Origin: Coffea arabica
Lineage: Eukaryota > Streptophyta > Magnoliopsida > Gentianales > Rubiaceae
Direction of reading: 5' to 3'
NCBI RefSeq assembly: GCF_036785885.1
Contig: NC_092312.1
Span: 20,230,001-20,294,000 of the forward strand
DNA length: 64,000 nt
Both the position numbers and the translations under genes were made by a program. This document shows positions 11,890 through 24,658 of the stretch, in pieces (within the stretch, counting starts at the first letter, position 1; each line of letters begins with the position of its first letter). The notes under the pieces are model-generated. The model searched no databases. It was not told the origin of the DNA and saw only the letters and a list, made by a program, of their open reading frames with translations.

Positions 11890-12906
11890 CTACCCCAAAT
11901 TTCTTCCCACACTTGAAGCACATGCCATTACTCCTTTTGAACTGCAGTTCCTGGGGGATAACCTCTTAAATTCTGGACTCCTATCTGGAATCTTGGAAGC
12001 TCCTTTAGGTATATTATCCTGTGGTAGTTTATAGGTGCTAACTCCCCCATTGGTAGAGGTCGGATGTTTATACATTCCAAATTTGGGTTTAGCCATTACC
12101 TTGTGGCCATCTTTGACTGTTTTCCCTTGTGACTTGAGAGCTTGTTCCTGCAGATGAGCTATCTCCATGGCTCCTGAGAGAGTGTTGGGCCTGAACATTT
12201 TGACCATTGGCTTAATCTCCTCCTTGAGTCCGCTTGTGAAACTGGAAATAAAGTATTCCTCACTAAGACCTGGATTCTGGATCAGCATTAGTGTTTTCAA
12301 TTCCTCAAATCTCTCCTGGTAAACCTCTATTGAACCAACCTGCTGCAGTTTATTAAACGCCTCCACAATATCTCTGCAACACGTACCTTCGAATCTTTGG
12401 CACAGCAATTCCCCAAATTCCCCCCAGGTCAGCATTGGCTTCTCTAATTTGACCCCTTGGAACCAATTGTCAGTTCTGCCTTCTAAAAACATTTTTACTA
12501 CCAATAGTTTGTGTTCCTCAGGTACCTTATTCAACAGAAAATATTTATTGCATTTCTGAATCCATTCTCTAGGATTGTCCCCACTGAACATAGGTAACTC
12601 AAGTTTTGGAGGATTATAGTTAGAAATCTTACTCAGGAATTCGCAACTTCTTATTTCCTCCTCTGCTCCTATGCTCAACTTCTGATGAATGGGAAGTGTT
12701 GGCAGCAAGAGTGAACGGTCTCTCCCAACTTTACCTCCATTATCTGAGTTCTTTTCCCTGGTCATTAGTGCCTTCATCATGGAATTGAGTGCTTCCAGCT
12801 TCTGATCCATCCATAGCGCAATCGTGTCCATCTTTCTGTCTCTTCCCGCCATTTTCTCCCTGACTTGCAGTTGCATATTCTTCACGTCCTCCAACACTTC
12901 CTGCAA
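11890..12906 (-). pseudogene. Chromovirus gag (capsid) region
   Basis: An open stretch of about 338 codons encodes a retrotransposon capsid protein. An N-terminal coiled-coil-like region (about residues 1-60) is followed by the gag core with LELPMFSGDNPREWIQKC, and then a basic tail. A CCHC-type zinc knuckle is visible just downstream in another frame near 11880-11925 (CFKCGKKFG), so a frameshift separates it from the core. A stop also lies within the knuckle. The protein would package the element's RNA if intact; this copy cannot make it whole. Confidence 0.88.
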
Positions 12907-12995
12907 CTTGAGCTCCTATTTCTTGATATGATCCTCCAAGGTTTTGAAACGTGTACTTTCTGCCATTGGTGGATCTTGGAACTGCCGATGACTCG

Positions 12996-13013
12996 CTGGC
13001 AACTCTGATACCA
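12996..13013 (-). other. Primer-binding site, initiator tRNA-Met type
   Basis: Minus-strand TGGTATCAGAG starts two bases inside the 5' LTR. This matches the usual complement of the 3' end of plant initiator tRNA-Met, the primer for many plant Ty3/gypsy elements. The match weakens after TGGTATCAGAG, where TTG replaces the expected C. Confidence 0.88.
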
Positions 13014-13015
13014 GC

Positions 13016-13361
13016 TGTCAGGACCTCTCAAACGAAGGATGAGAGAAGGAATTGGTCCAATAGATTTTGGGGTGAAAGAAGAAGAAAGTGGAGAGAGGAG
13101 ATGAGAGAATCGAGTGAGAAGGGGATAAGAATTTGAGAGGGAAATTTGAATTCTATTTCTTGTTATTCAATCCATTCAATTGTCTGGATTTATACAGCTC
13201 AATTGGTCCGAATCTACCTGGCACAGAATTTCCATGCAATGAATTGATTCTAACAGAATTCAGTTATAACGAATTTTAATAACTTTTGGCTCTCCTAAAC
13301 TAATTATGCTAGCGCCCTTGAGACTTTCTATTTGATTGCAATTGGGCCCCTGGTCCTGACA
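13016..13361 (-). repeat. 5' LTR of the chromovirus (346 bp)
   Basis: Read on the minus strand, it begins TGTCAGGACC and ends GGTCCTGACA, a perfect 10-bp terminal inverted repeat. A TATA box (TGTATAAATCC) near the middle is followed by a pyrimidine-rich leader (CTCTCTCCACTTTCTTC). The primer-binding site follows directly, which fixes the inner edge. Confidence 0.93.
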
Positions 13362-13544
13362 GGTTTGCTTGAATTAAGATGATTTCGGATAAAATAATTT
13401 GATTTATAAATTTTAATTATATTTTAAAATTTTTTAATCATTTTTTTATCTCATATATATCATATCATGAAAAATGATACAGTAATTATCTCAAATAAAT
13501 CATCCAAATAAACTCTTATGCAAACAAATCCAATATTATTTCCG
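13362..13544. repeat. AT-rich MITE-like copy (family A, copy 1)
   Basis: No gene is present. The reverse complement reads TTATTTGAGATAATTACTGTA...CATGATATGATATATATGAGATAAAAAA. Related sequence occurs at about 33700-33790 and, in reverse, at about 46437-46565. Its ends are not clear. Confidence 0.5.
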
Positions 13545-14559
13545 CCCCTATAAATAGCACCTTCCCGTATCACGTATGTTCACAAGTTGAAAGCATGATA
13601 CTAATCTTAGTGGACTTGGAGTAAACTTGGAATAATTATTTGAGGGATATTAGACTTTTATTTTTAGACTATTAAGAGTGAATAATAATAGTATGAATGG
13701 AAGTGCATTACAGGTTTAGAATATAAGTGAAACAAACTCGAGAGAAAACGAGCACGAAACGCGCGCGCGCATTATTTTCTTAGTGGACTTGGAGTAATTT
13801 TAGGCGACATATTTTAAGCTTCATTTAGAAGCCAATAACATCAGATTTCCCTCCATCACATGCACTCAAGCAGCCGAACCTCACAAGGAGAACAAGACCA
13901 GAATTTCTTTACATTCTCTCTCTTCAATCTCTTGCTCAAATCACTTCAAAATTTAACCATAACTTGCAAATTACTTGGTGATCATCTTAAGTTAGGAAAA
14001 GAGCTGCATTTCTACGATTTTCTTGGGTGTAAGGTAACCAAAAATTTCTGCTCTAGCCATCTAAGAAGGTAAACGATGATCAACATCTTGAATCTTGGTT
14101 TATATAAGTTGTATTGTACTTATGAACTCATAGATTCATATGGGTAGGTTTATATTGTTGAAAATTTTGTGAGTGGACTCTCTAAAATCCGACAATGGCT
14201 TTGATGATCTGATTTGATGAGATTGGATGTTAATTGTGTTAATTAAGGGTTAATTTGGTAGAATTAAGTGTTAAAAGTGAAAAAGAAATCAAATAAGGGG
14301 TTGCATGTTGACATGCCGATTCTACCCCTGCTTTGCCGCATCTGTTGGTGCAGTTTTTTGTGATTAAATTGACTTGATTTTGATATATATATGTTTGTAT
14401 AGGTTGTATGGAAAGTTTTCACCAAAAATCATCCAATTTGGTTAGCCAAAAGTTGAGATTTCGAAAATGTAGTAAAATTGGAAACGTAACCAGAGCCTTT
14501 CTGGCAGTGATTTTTTTTCGGTCATAACACTTTGCTCTGAATCGAGTGTTGTTCTCGAC

Positions 14560-14564
14560 ATTAT
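14560..14564. repeat. Left target-site duplication ATTAT
   Basis: Five bases immediately left of TGTAGACACC; the same five bases occur at 19496-19500 immediately after GGGGCGCGACA. Confidence 0.88.
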
Positions 14565-17500
14565 TGTAGACACCAAATTTTGAATAATTTTATGTAGCAT
14601 CTATTTCATGATTTTCATTTTAGATTGCTTGCATTTTAGTTCGTTATTGCGTGTTTTGCACTATTAGTTGTTATGATATTTTAGTTTTATTCATTTTCGC
14701 CCTTTTAGTTGACCTATTTCATTTGCTATTTATTCTTATTTACTTTTAGTTTTAGTTTTTAGTTTTAACTTTTGAGTTTAAGATTAGCATAGAGTTTTTT
14801 TTAAAAAAAAAAAGAAAGAAAACATTAAAAATATGTTTTAGTCATTTTGTTTTTATTCAATGCTTTCTCGAAGGAAAAATGGAAATGAAAAATTATAAAA
14901 AAAGGAGAAAAGAGAAAATTAAAGGAAAAGAGGAAAAAGGAAAAAATTAAAAAATAGGCTTTAGTTGGATTGGAAAAATGAAAAAAAAAAAAGAGAAAAA
15001 AAGGAAAATTTGTTCACAAAAATATGTTTATTTCTTTTAAATTCAGCTTTTTGGCATTTTATTTTATTAAGTTATTTTAAAAAAAAAGTGAAAAATGAAA
15101 AAAATGAAAAAATGGAAAATTGCATTTTTGTTGTTTTTAGTTTATTTTTATCTAATGTTAATTAAGTTGTTTTCATCATTAATTATTATTGTTTTACTAT
15201 TATCATTTTTATTGTTTAATTAATTAATTAGATTAAAAAAAAAAAAAACGTCGCGGCATGCACGCTGCAATTTTTTGCAGCGTGCAAAGGACACTCACGG
15301 AAGATCCTTTGGATGGCTGGATGTGAAGGAAGGACAGGCCCTTCATCCTCACCATTGGGGTGAGGGTTTAGTAGCCTTAAGTTCCATATAAAAGGTAAGA
15401 AAACATCAGCCGCAAGGGGGTTGGATGGAGAGCACGGCTGAAAGAGAAATTCTGAAGGAAACCAGAAAAAGGGAGATTAGGGAGTGACGGATATGCCTGG
15501 GGGAAGAAACAGAGAGCTGTACAAAAGGTTCAGGCAGGGAAAAGGGATAAAGATCTGAGAAAAGAAACAAGAGGGAAGAGAGGCTTGGGAGGCTGAGAAG
15601 AAAACGGCAAAAGAAAAGCTACGGGAAGGCCATTTGGTGGCTGGAAGAGATAAAACAACCGAGGACTACAGGGGTCTATTGGAAAGTAAGAGGCAGCTGA
15701 GCTTGAAGATAAACCTTGCCATCCCCGGATTCTTCATGTCCCCTGGTGTTTTCAAGTATTAAAGGTGATTTTTTTTATCTTTTCTATTCGTATCTCATCA
15801 GATTTTAAAAGAAAAGTAGAGTCTTTTGCTGTCTAAGTGCATTTCAGCCATGACTACAACTTGAAATCTGTTTGGGTTTGTTGATTTCATCTTCAAGCTG
15901 TAGTTTAGGATGTAAAGATGTTAACTTTTAAAAAAAAATAACATTTCCTTGGCCGATTTCATTTGATTGTACGCCTGAAATCACGTGTCGGATGTTTGTG
16001 AAGGTTCCCAGTTTGCATGTGTTTTCTATTCTGACGTTCATGCTGAGGTTTCAAAGTTTTACATTTGCAAAGTTTGAGGATTGTTTGAGGATTTTGCTGG
16101 CTGAGTTTAAATGGGGTCCGACTGTTTTGCGCATGAAAGGAAATTTGCTGCAACAAGTTTGAAGCTTTAGATCGTTGCAGCAGTTCTTTTATTGTTTTCC
16201 TTTTGGTCCGTTGAAGTATTATTTTCCTGTCGTCAACAAAACTGTCTTGTGTTGTCTTAATTATATATGATCTGTTCCGGAAGCCTCGTTCATTTGATTT
16301 AGCATTTTAGTCAATATGTGTTTCTGATATGAGATGCATGAAACAATTCGTTTGTGGAAAGTGTTACTGGAGCCATGTTTTCTTTTATATCCTGTTTTTC
16401 GGTTGTTTGATCCTAAGTGAGTCAGTTTGGGCTTTGGGGCATTATTTTGAGGTTTCTACATGATCCATTGAAGTTTATAAATATGTCGTGTGTGTGTTGA
16501 AGCCGTAGAAAGAAAGCTACGTTGGCTGCATTTTGTTTCTTTTCCTCGTTTCCTTTGGTAAAAAGCCTGGTTTGCGTTCATGTTTGCGTGAAGATCCTTA
16601 GCTTTTCTGATTTCACCATCCCCCGGCATGCCTAATGTGAACTTGAAATGGTTTTGTGATTTGAGAATGAGTCCACCATGTGAGATGCTGAATCCAGAGA
16701 GCATTGATTGCCAAAATTTCTGCACGAAAATTTTCCAGCACTTGCATAACTTCCTTGCTAATTTTTTAGCCTGTTTAGACGCGGAAGTTTTTGATTTGGT
16801 TGTTTAGCTTTTCATTGTTGATGTCTAGTGGATAAAGTTAGATCAACGTTGTACATTTGGATGGGAATCTGCGTTTGGAAATGAATTTTCCAGCCAGTTT
16901 TTTCTGCTGCAATGGCTCCTGTTTCTTTGACTCTCGGTTGGTTGCAGCAGCCTTTGAGTTGTTTAATTGCTGGAGTTTGTTCGCTGTTTCTGGGTTGTGT
17001 TTGTTGGGTAGTGGGTAAGGGCAGAAGTGTTTCTTTGCAAAAGGTTAAAATGTTTTCTTTCCTATTGTTTGTGCCTTTCTCTGTTTCACACATTCTTATC
17101 TTGCTGGCCGAAAGTTTCATGGAGTTGCAAGAGCTGTTGAATAAAAATTGCAGCAAAAGAACATAGGAATGATTCCAAACTTGCCAGTTTTCTCATCTCC
17201 CCTTGATTTGCATGTCTAAGCTAACGTTTCATGATGGTTTTGGAATCTAATGTGAGCTCCCTGGTTAGCTAATGAGGTTGTAAAGTCCCAGAGAATAAGG
17301 AAATGTTGGCTGCACTTTTGTTTGGCTGTTGCTGCATTTTTGCTGCTATCTCTTGCATCATAGTCAGTTTTCAGTCCGTTTTTTTTCTCTCTCCCTTAAT
17401 CTTGTAATAAGAGTGGGGAATCCAAGTGGGCTGGTGTTTGGGAGTTGTCTTGGGGTTTGTTTGATTCAAGAGATGATTCTTGTTGATGTCCTTTTCAGTT

Positions 17501-19495
17501 GGACATGCTGCAGAGGAAAGGAAATCAGAAAATTGTGTTTCTTACGTATGCATGCATGGAGTTTTTTTGGAATTTTCGTTCTAACCCCTCAAGTCCCCCT
17601 TTATTCTACTATGGCCCAAGAAATTGAAAAGATTAATCAATTTGGTCCTTCAAATTTTCTTTAATGTTCAAATTGGAATTCCATTTGATGAGTATGGACT
17701 TGTTTGATTATTTGAAGAACTTAATGGTTAAATTTTATAGCCACTAGTGGTTCCTTAAGTTTTGTTTTTGAAGAATTTGTGTTGTTTGATTTACTATTAA
17801 ATTGGTGCATTAATCCTCTGTTTAATGGTTTTAGCCCAAATTAGAACCTTTTCCATTTACTAGCTTCACAAGCGGGGGAAGGTATAACTTTCTTTTATCC
17901 TCTTTACCTCTCTCCTACGTGCTCTTACGTGTTACGTGAATATGCATGTCTACTTTGCTTTCTTAATTCCTTGCATTTATTTCATTTACTTTTACTTTTA
18001 TTTAAGTTATTCATTATGAGGTATGTGTACACCTCTTGGCTTGTAATAGATATGGCGTAGCAAGTAATTTGGTCCATTTTCCCTTTCCCCTTTGTTTTAG
18101 TTAGCAAATATAATGGTTGCATGCCTACGTGTTATATGTTAAATGCTTTACTAGGATCTTGCATCTAGTCGAGCATGATAAGTGCTACATGATTTAGGTG
18201 ATTTGCATGTCTACTCGCTTTTTATAGTGTGGATGAATGGAATGGATGAATGTATGTCACCACACTAGTCCAACGCTAGTTGTGGCTTCTTTTATCGTTT
18301 CCACTAATCCAACGCTAGTCGGAATTCATAGGAGGGGCTAGTCCAATGCTAGACCCAATAGGTTTTTTTTCCCTTTTTCATGAAGTGCATGATCACCACA
18401 TATCATGCATTTTTCCTTAGTTTATCATTTGGTATGTTCCTCAAACCCCTTCCCCTTCACTTTAGGACTTGCATCTCATGCTAGTTAGGGTTCATTTGCG
18501 TGAAAATCCCCTTCCGATAAGGGAAACGAGCGAGTGTGGCTACTCGATAGCCTTAGCACGCTAGTTTCGCCTTCTAATCCGAGAAAAAATCAAAGTCGAA
18601 GAATTAGGCGTCATCCCCATACCCAATTTGTTGCATTCCCCTAGGGTCATACTTTCATTTTTATCACATTCATACACTTTTAACCACAATTTTGCACATT
18701 TCTCAAGCCATACTTTCTCACTACATTTTTCCTATCACTCGCTTATTTTCACTTCACAAATGAAATTCCACTTTACCTTATATATCTATTATTCTATTTT
18801 CACACACTTGCACACAAAAAACACTTGAATTTTATACAATTTCACACATGCACCTTTTTATACATTCGCACACTTGCACTTACATTTCTTGCATCTTTCA
18901 TACACTTTCACACTTGCACACTTGAATTCGAACTCTCATTTGCATTAATCGACCTCTATGAGGTTTTCCTTTGTTGGCCGCCACAATTCATGTGGTTTGG
19001 GACCAAAAACCTCACAAGAGACATCGTAGAATTTAGGATTGCATTTTCCTTTCCGTTTTGCATTCATATAGTCATATCCAACGTGCGATACATACATTGG
19101 GTAGAAAATTAGGAAAGGTAAGGTTAAGTCGCGCAACTAGCCTTGGATAGGTCAAAGGGGTGCCTTGGATTCTATCCTTGCCTTCCCCTTTGTCAAACGT
19201 GACTCCCGAACCTTTTTCTTTGGCTTACGTGGACTAGGAGTCGTTTTAAAAAGGGTTTATTATTTGACTTTAAAACTCATTTTTTAGGTGACTTGGTACA
19301 CCTTAAATCATTACCAAGTGGCGACTCCAAACTTTTCATTTCAAAACCCTTTTTAAAACTATTTTTTGGGTCGAATCGTCGCTTTCCAAGTCCCATTGAG
19401 ACCCATGTCTTTTCAACTCACAAAAATCATTTTCCAATCACAAAAAATACATTTTTTAAACTATTTATTTATTTATCAAAAAATGGGGCGCGACA
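14565..19495 (+). mobile_element. Giant solo LTR (4931 bp), Ogre/Tat-like Ty3/gypsy
   Basis: It starts TGTAGACACCAAATTTTG and ends GGGGCGCGACA, the characteristic ends of plant Tat/Ogre LTRs. It is flanked on both sides by the perfect 5-bp duplication ATTAT (14560-14564 and 19496-19500). Near the 3' end is caccttaaatcattaccaa followed by gtggcgactcc, a motif I recall from LTRs of this lineage. A TATA-like ccatataaaagg lies near 15386. No gag-pol sequence follows, so internal DNA was removed by LTR-LTR recombination. Short open frames inside (16.4-17.7 kb and 18.6-19.4 kb) are not protein-like. Confidence 0.87.
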
Positions 19496-19500
19496 ATTAT
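19496..19500. repeat. Right target-site duplication ATTAT
   Basis: Partner of 14560-14564. Removing the LTR and one copy rejoins the host Tekay-like sequence at ...ctcgacattat|aagctagac. Confidence 0.88.
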
Positions 19501-21905
19501 AAGCTAGACATTTTCAATTTTTTAACGGTATAAAATACATGCCCTGATTCCACTTGAGTGAGCCGTACCAACCTTGTAAAATTGCCTATTCTGTTTCTCG
19601 TCTGTATTTGAAGTCCTGTTTTGAGCTGCGCATTGATGATCAAATATGAGCTAATTGTGGATAGAATTTTAAAATAATTCCTTCTGAGAAATTTTAGCCT
19701 TATGAATGTAGTTTTCAACGCCACCAATCATGCTCAATTTTGAGTTGAATTGAGTGAGTTGTGGCTGGATTTCAGAGCTGTTTTCGTGAAAGAAAACCCT
19801 AATTCTGGACTGATTTATAACTAATCTTGATTTGGGACTTGTTATTCGAAATTCTTGGTGTTAATCACCTACCAAATATATTTTCGGATGTTTTCTAGAT
19901 TTGTTTTCTTAAATAAATTATGTTCGAGAAATTTTCATTGGTCATATGTTTGAGAAAAGAAAAACGAAAGTGCAAGGCAAATTTGTCTTAGCAAATTGTA
20001 GAACTTTAATAGTTTTGTTAACCGACTTTTCGAACTAATTTTTACATAAAATTTGACAGAGGAATAGCCCTTATATGGTAATGTAATCATACCAAATTTA
20101 GTGCCATTCTGGATCCATCTCGATATCCAACTAAAGCCTCAAAATTCATGCTTCAAATATGAAAAATCCCTGTTTAATGATGAAATTTCAGTAACTTTGA
20201 GTCGCTGTATTTTGGTGCTCAAAACTTCGATTCCTGTTCTACTCATTGTATTTTAAACTTTGATTGTAACTCTAATTGAATTTCATATTTCAGAGGCTAA
20301 TTCACAGTGTGTGAATTTTGTCGAATTTTTAAAGTTGGCCAAAAATCAACCTCAAAACTGTCTGGATAGCCAAAACACCAACTTGAAACCAAAATTCGAA
20401 TGTCTTCCATTTTGAAACATGAAAAAGTGTGTTCTAGGAACTTTTAGTACTTTTGAAGTGGTTACCAAATGTATCAAGTTTTTCAATTTTGGACTTACAT
20501 AGAGTGAGATACGATTTTTCAAAGATCGCTCGATAAATCTGGAATTTTAAAACTAAAAGGAAATTAAGGGTCGCGAACTCTCTATTTTCCTTCGATATTT
20601 CTAAACCGTTTTACACTTGATTTCAAAGATAAAAATCAGATTTCGCCTGTGTTTTAAACTCCATTTTTGAATCTCAATTTACGAGTAATTAAGGTTCATT
20701 TTCGTAAAATTTTCTTAGATTGTACAAATATGCAATCTTCCTTGATAATTGAGGTTTATAAGTGATAGTTCATTATTAATTGCTCAGGTACTCAAGAGGA
20801 CCTTCAAGAGGATCTCACGGGAGACGCTTAAAACAAACGCTTGTACTTGCTTCTTGATTACTTGGTGAGTGTCAAGTGTATGAGTACTTGATACATGATT
20901 AACTGTTATAAATGATTGGAGATTTTAAAAATGGAGTCGAGTGTGTATTTTACCGCACTCATTCTTATTTGAAATGAATGGAATGAAATGTATTAAATGA
21001 TTGAATGAATGAAATGAATGATTGAATAATATTGAATAATTGAATGAATGAAATGGTATGCTATGATTGCATACGTCGTTGGAGTGAATCTTCTCGACTC
21101 ATAAATGTACATGGGGGACGCCCAACTCTCACTGACCAATTTTGGACTCGAGCCGTCATTGGGTTAGTTGGGCTCCTTGGTAAACCATGAGAACATGTAA
21201 GCTTGACTTAGTGAGAGGTCTTGTTTGGTATACTCAAACAGTATCATCTGAAACAAATGAAGGCGGGCCCAGTGCAGGGGTATGTAATGCTGAACAGGAA
21301 CATGATAAGTGTGGTTTTACGGACTATAACTTACCCGATTGACGGAATGTCAACTCGTGGAGGTTCTTGAACGTGTAAATTAAAAATAGCTCATGAGAGC
21401 TCCTATATTCTTGAATTGTTTCCGTGTACTTTGTTTGCTCGAATTGTCATTTACTTGAATATTATTGTTCACTCGTTAATTAGAATTGTTACTTTGACAA
21501 TGTGCTTACATATGTGTTCTTGGCCTCACGAGCGATTGTTCACCGCATAGATTTGTTTTCCTTAACAGGAATGGACGGAGTGAAATTTGGTGAAGCCCTT
21601 TTGATGTACTTATGTATTAAGGTTTCAAATGTAATTGACTAGACTTGTGACTGCTGTATATTTTGAGAATTGATGTATCTTTTGGAAATCCGTATGTAAG
21701 GATTGGGTAACTTATGTATCGTGAACTTGTGGTGTAAGAAAGGATAATATTTATAAAAGTTTTTCGCACTTCTTTACTTTGTCTTGTCGTTCTAGAAACT
21801 ATTGTATTAAACTTGAACGATAATTGTACCGAATCTTGGCGAGAGTTGGACAGGCGTCCCGCGGATACCTTTTAATTCGCCTTAGGGAGAAGTGAGAGTG
21901 TCACA

Positions 21906-23337
21906 GGCCTTCAAATGAGAGTTTTGTCATTTATGGGCGTGATACATTAGTGTGTTTGGATGAGAATTTATTTTTTCTAAAATAATGTTTTTGAGATTAA
22001 TTGAAAAGTGTATATGTAATATAAGTAAAATAATATTTAGGATTATTTTTTGCTATTCAAACACATTTTAATTGTGAATATTCATGAAAACGTTACGTTC
22101 AAATTGCATTTTCAGTTGATAGTTCATGAACCTAGTGTGATAGGCTTTATCCTATTTCCAATGCCTTATTTTGAGCACTAGACATTAATAATTATCTTCT
22201 TTTACTTTTCTTAAAAGAGAATAAAAGTCCCCAAAACTCAAATTTAATAACATAATTCGTAGAGACATTAATTATTGTGAGATTTTTGATTCAATTATCT
22301 GATCATTCCTTTCTCCTTATAAGGCCTAAAAAGCTCCCCTGTTCCCCTTCTTTTGCTATTGATATTTCAAAATTCAACAAAAGTCCATGTATGTTTTTTG
22401 AAGCTAGTCTAAAGCCAAAATGATTTGATGATCGTACATACAATATTTTATACTATATAAGATTGAGTTTTGGTAAAGAGGGAGTTGAATTTTAACTGCA
22501 TGGGTGGAGGCATTTTGGAAATTTTTAAAATATGTTGCTTTTTTCAACCTTTTGATACAACTGGTTGCAGCACGTATTTGGGTGTTTTTACATTAAAATT
22601 CCTATATTTGTACATTTAAAGTTTGTATTTATAGACACATCTGAGTATTTGTGAAACGTGGGCTTATTTGACGATCATTTATGCATTTTGTTCAATTCAC
22701 ATAAGCATGTGTTTTTGTGCAATTACTGAAATAAGGTTATTATGTAATTAAAATAGAGTCACTTTGTTGATAACTTTGATAATTGCAGTATAACTCGATT
22801 TCAATTGTCTGAAACACTTATAATTACATCAATATATACTTTCCCATGTTTGTAACTCAACAACTTATCTACCAGCAATAAAATACTATTTACATCCCAA
22901 TTAAGCGCCCAATAAAAGTGGGTATGCTTATAAATTATTGTCTTAGTATCAGTTATGATTCTTTCAATTCTTCCTCCTTCACATTCTTCTGTTTTCCCTC
23001 TTTTGGCTTTCAAGATTGCATTATTTTTTTAACATTTACACTTAGCATTTCATAATGATTTTCAGTAGAAACTATATTTTTTTAATATTACTTATGCACA
23101 GTATCTTAAGTTTATATGTATTTACTTGTTCACCACAAACACCTAAAAATCCTCTTTAACCACACACGCCAAACACCTCTAGTTTTTTCAAATAAAATTC
23201 AATTTTTGGACAAAAGGGAAGACACGTGCAAACTTTACCGTGGTTAAAATTCCACAACAGGGTAGCATTATAAATAATACAACCACCTTTTCGAATTGAC
23301 CTTAAGAATAGGTATACATGTTTAATTTACAGAAAAA
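21906..23337. other. AT-rich spacer with a possible small MITE
   Basis: No gene is seen. A segment at 21952-22064 has imperfect inverted ends gtgtttggat and attcaaacac, with an AT-rich interior, and may be a 113-bp MITE; no clear target duplication was found. The rest, to 23337, is unremarkable AT-rich DNA. Confidence 0.4.
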
Positions 23338-24658
23338 GGGAAAATCATTCAAAACGTCATTCACATTTTGTAAAATAATTTTTTTCGTCCCTCACTTTTA
23401 AAAATGTAATTTTACGTCTCTTACAAATTTGCATTGGTCAAATTTGATCCCTACTTAGGTTTCCGACTAATTTTTTTGTCGAAATTCACCACGTACCTTG
23501 CACGTGATCATATTTTAAGGGCAAAATTGTCAAATCAAATTTGATATAATTCGATTCATAATCCCTCATATTTTATAAATTAAATTCTTTCGTTCCTTCC
23601 ATTTTACAAAATGAATTTTTTCATCTTTTATTGATCATGTGTGTGAATAATTTTTTTTAAATCCATGTATATATCTATTTGATTTTACCTGAACAGTACG
23701 GATAGCATGTGAAATCAAATAGATATATTACATCCTATTCGTACTATTCGTACTGTTCAAGTGAAATCAAATAGATATACATATGGGTTTAAAAAAATTG
23801 TTAGTTTTTCACTTATATTCATTTTATTTTACTCCAAATTTGAAAATAAAGAAGACATTTAATCATAAATTTTATCAAGTATTTATATCCAATTAAATTT
23901 GAACAGAAAAAATAAACAAATGAAAAGTATGACAAAAAGAAATAAGTGATTGGCACTTTCAAATTTTAAAACAATTACAAAGCAAGTAATTCAATTGTTG
24001 GTCTTAAAAGCGTCGAGTAGAAATTCAGATTTAAACTGAAATTTGTTAGCATAATTATATAATTCAAGTTAGGACCCATTAATTAGATGACCTCATTATA
24101 CAACTCAATAAATAAATTATTACCAAAAGAGAAAGGTCACAAATATTGAATAGGTTCAAACGATGAAATCATATAAATATATACATGGGTTTTAAATAAA
24201 ATTATTAGTTTAAAACCCCTATATATATATCTATTGAATAGCATGTGTATAACTACGATTAGTATGTTTATATGAAATTCAATAGAGATAAATTACATAT
24301 TAACTATTCAGGTAAAATCAAATAAACATATACATGAGTTTATAGAAAAAAAGCTATTCATACACATGATTAATGAGGGATGAAAAAATTAATTTTGAAA
24401 AATGCGAGAGATGAAAAAATTCATTTTTTGAAATGTGAGAACGAAACAATTCATTTTATAAAATGTTAGGGACGAAAAAATTCATTTTGTGAAATGTGAG
24501 GGACTATGAATCAGATTATATAAAAATTTGATTTGACAAATTTGCCCTTAAAAATGATCACATGCAAGGCATGTAGTGGATTCTGGCAAAAAACTAGTCG
24601 GAAACTTAAGTAGGGACCAAATCTGGTTAACGTGAATTTGTAAGGGACGTAAAATTAT

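Larger units (their letters stand above)
8364..13361 (-). mobile_element. Ty3/gypsy chromovirus LTR retrotransposon, defective
   Basis: The element reads on the minus strand in the order LTR, primer site, gag, protease, reverse transcriptase, RNase H, integrase, chromodomain, polypurine tract. That order and the chromodomain make it a Metaviridae-type chromovirus. The 5' LTR is complete at 13016-13361, but the 3' LTR is reduced to about 22 bp at 8364-8385. Every coding module carries stops or frameshifts, and the reverse transcriptase active site is altered. No target duplication is seen: left flank ...atctcaa, right flank ggtttg.... One boundary may therefore have been lost, or the element may be a recombination product. 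Confidence 0.93.
13545..21905 (+). mobile_element. Tekay/Del-like LTR, split by a nested solo LTR
   Basis: The two parts, 13545-14564 and 19501-21905, flank the solo LTR and together span about 3.4 kb. The right part ends like Tekay/Del (chromovirus) LTRs, with a segment of the type ggcgagagttggacaggcg...attcgccttagggagaag and a terminal gtgtcaca at about 21898-21905. The left part has a TATA-like cctataaatagc at about 13550, followed by a leader. The 5' edge is unresolved because U3 should lie further left, toward or beyond the chromovirus. No target duplication was found (right flank ggcct). No coding region is present, so it is an LTR fragment or solo LTR. Confidence 0.55.

Noticed and set aside
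16456-17664. Several open frames of 80-115 codons
   Set aside because: They lie inside the non-coding part of the solo LTR and show no conserved motifs.
18628-19502. Open frames rich in His/Phe/Thr
   Set aside because: Produced by repeated cacact/ttcaca sequence in the solo LTR; not protein-like.
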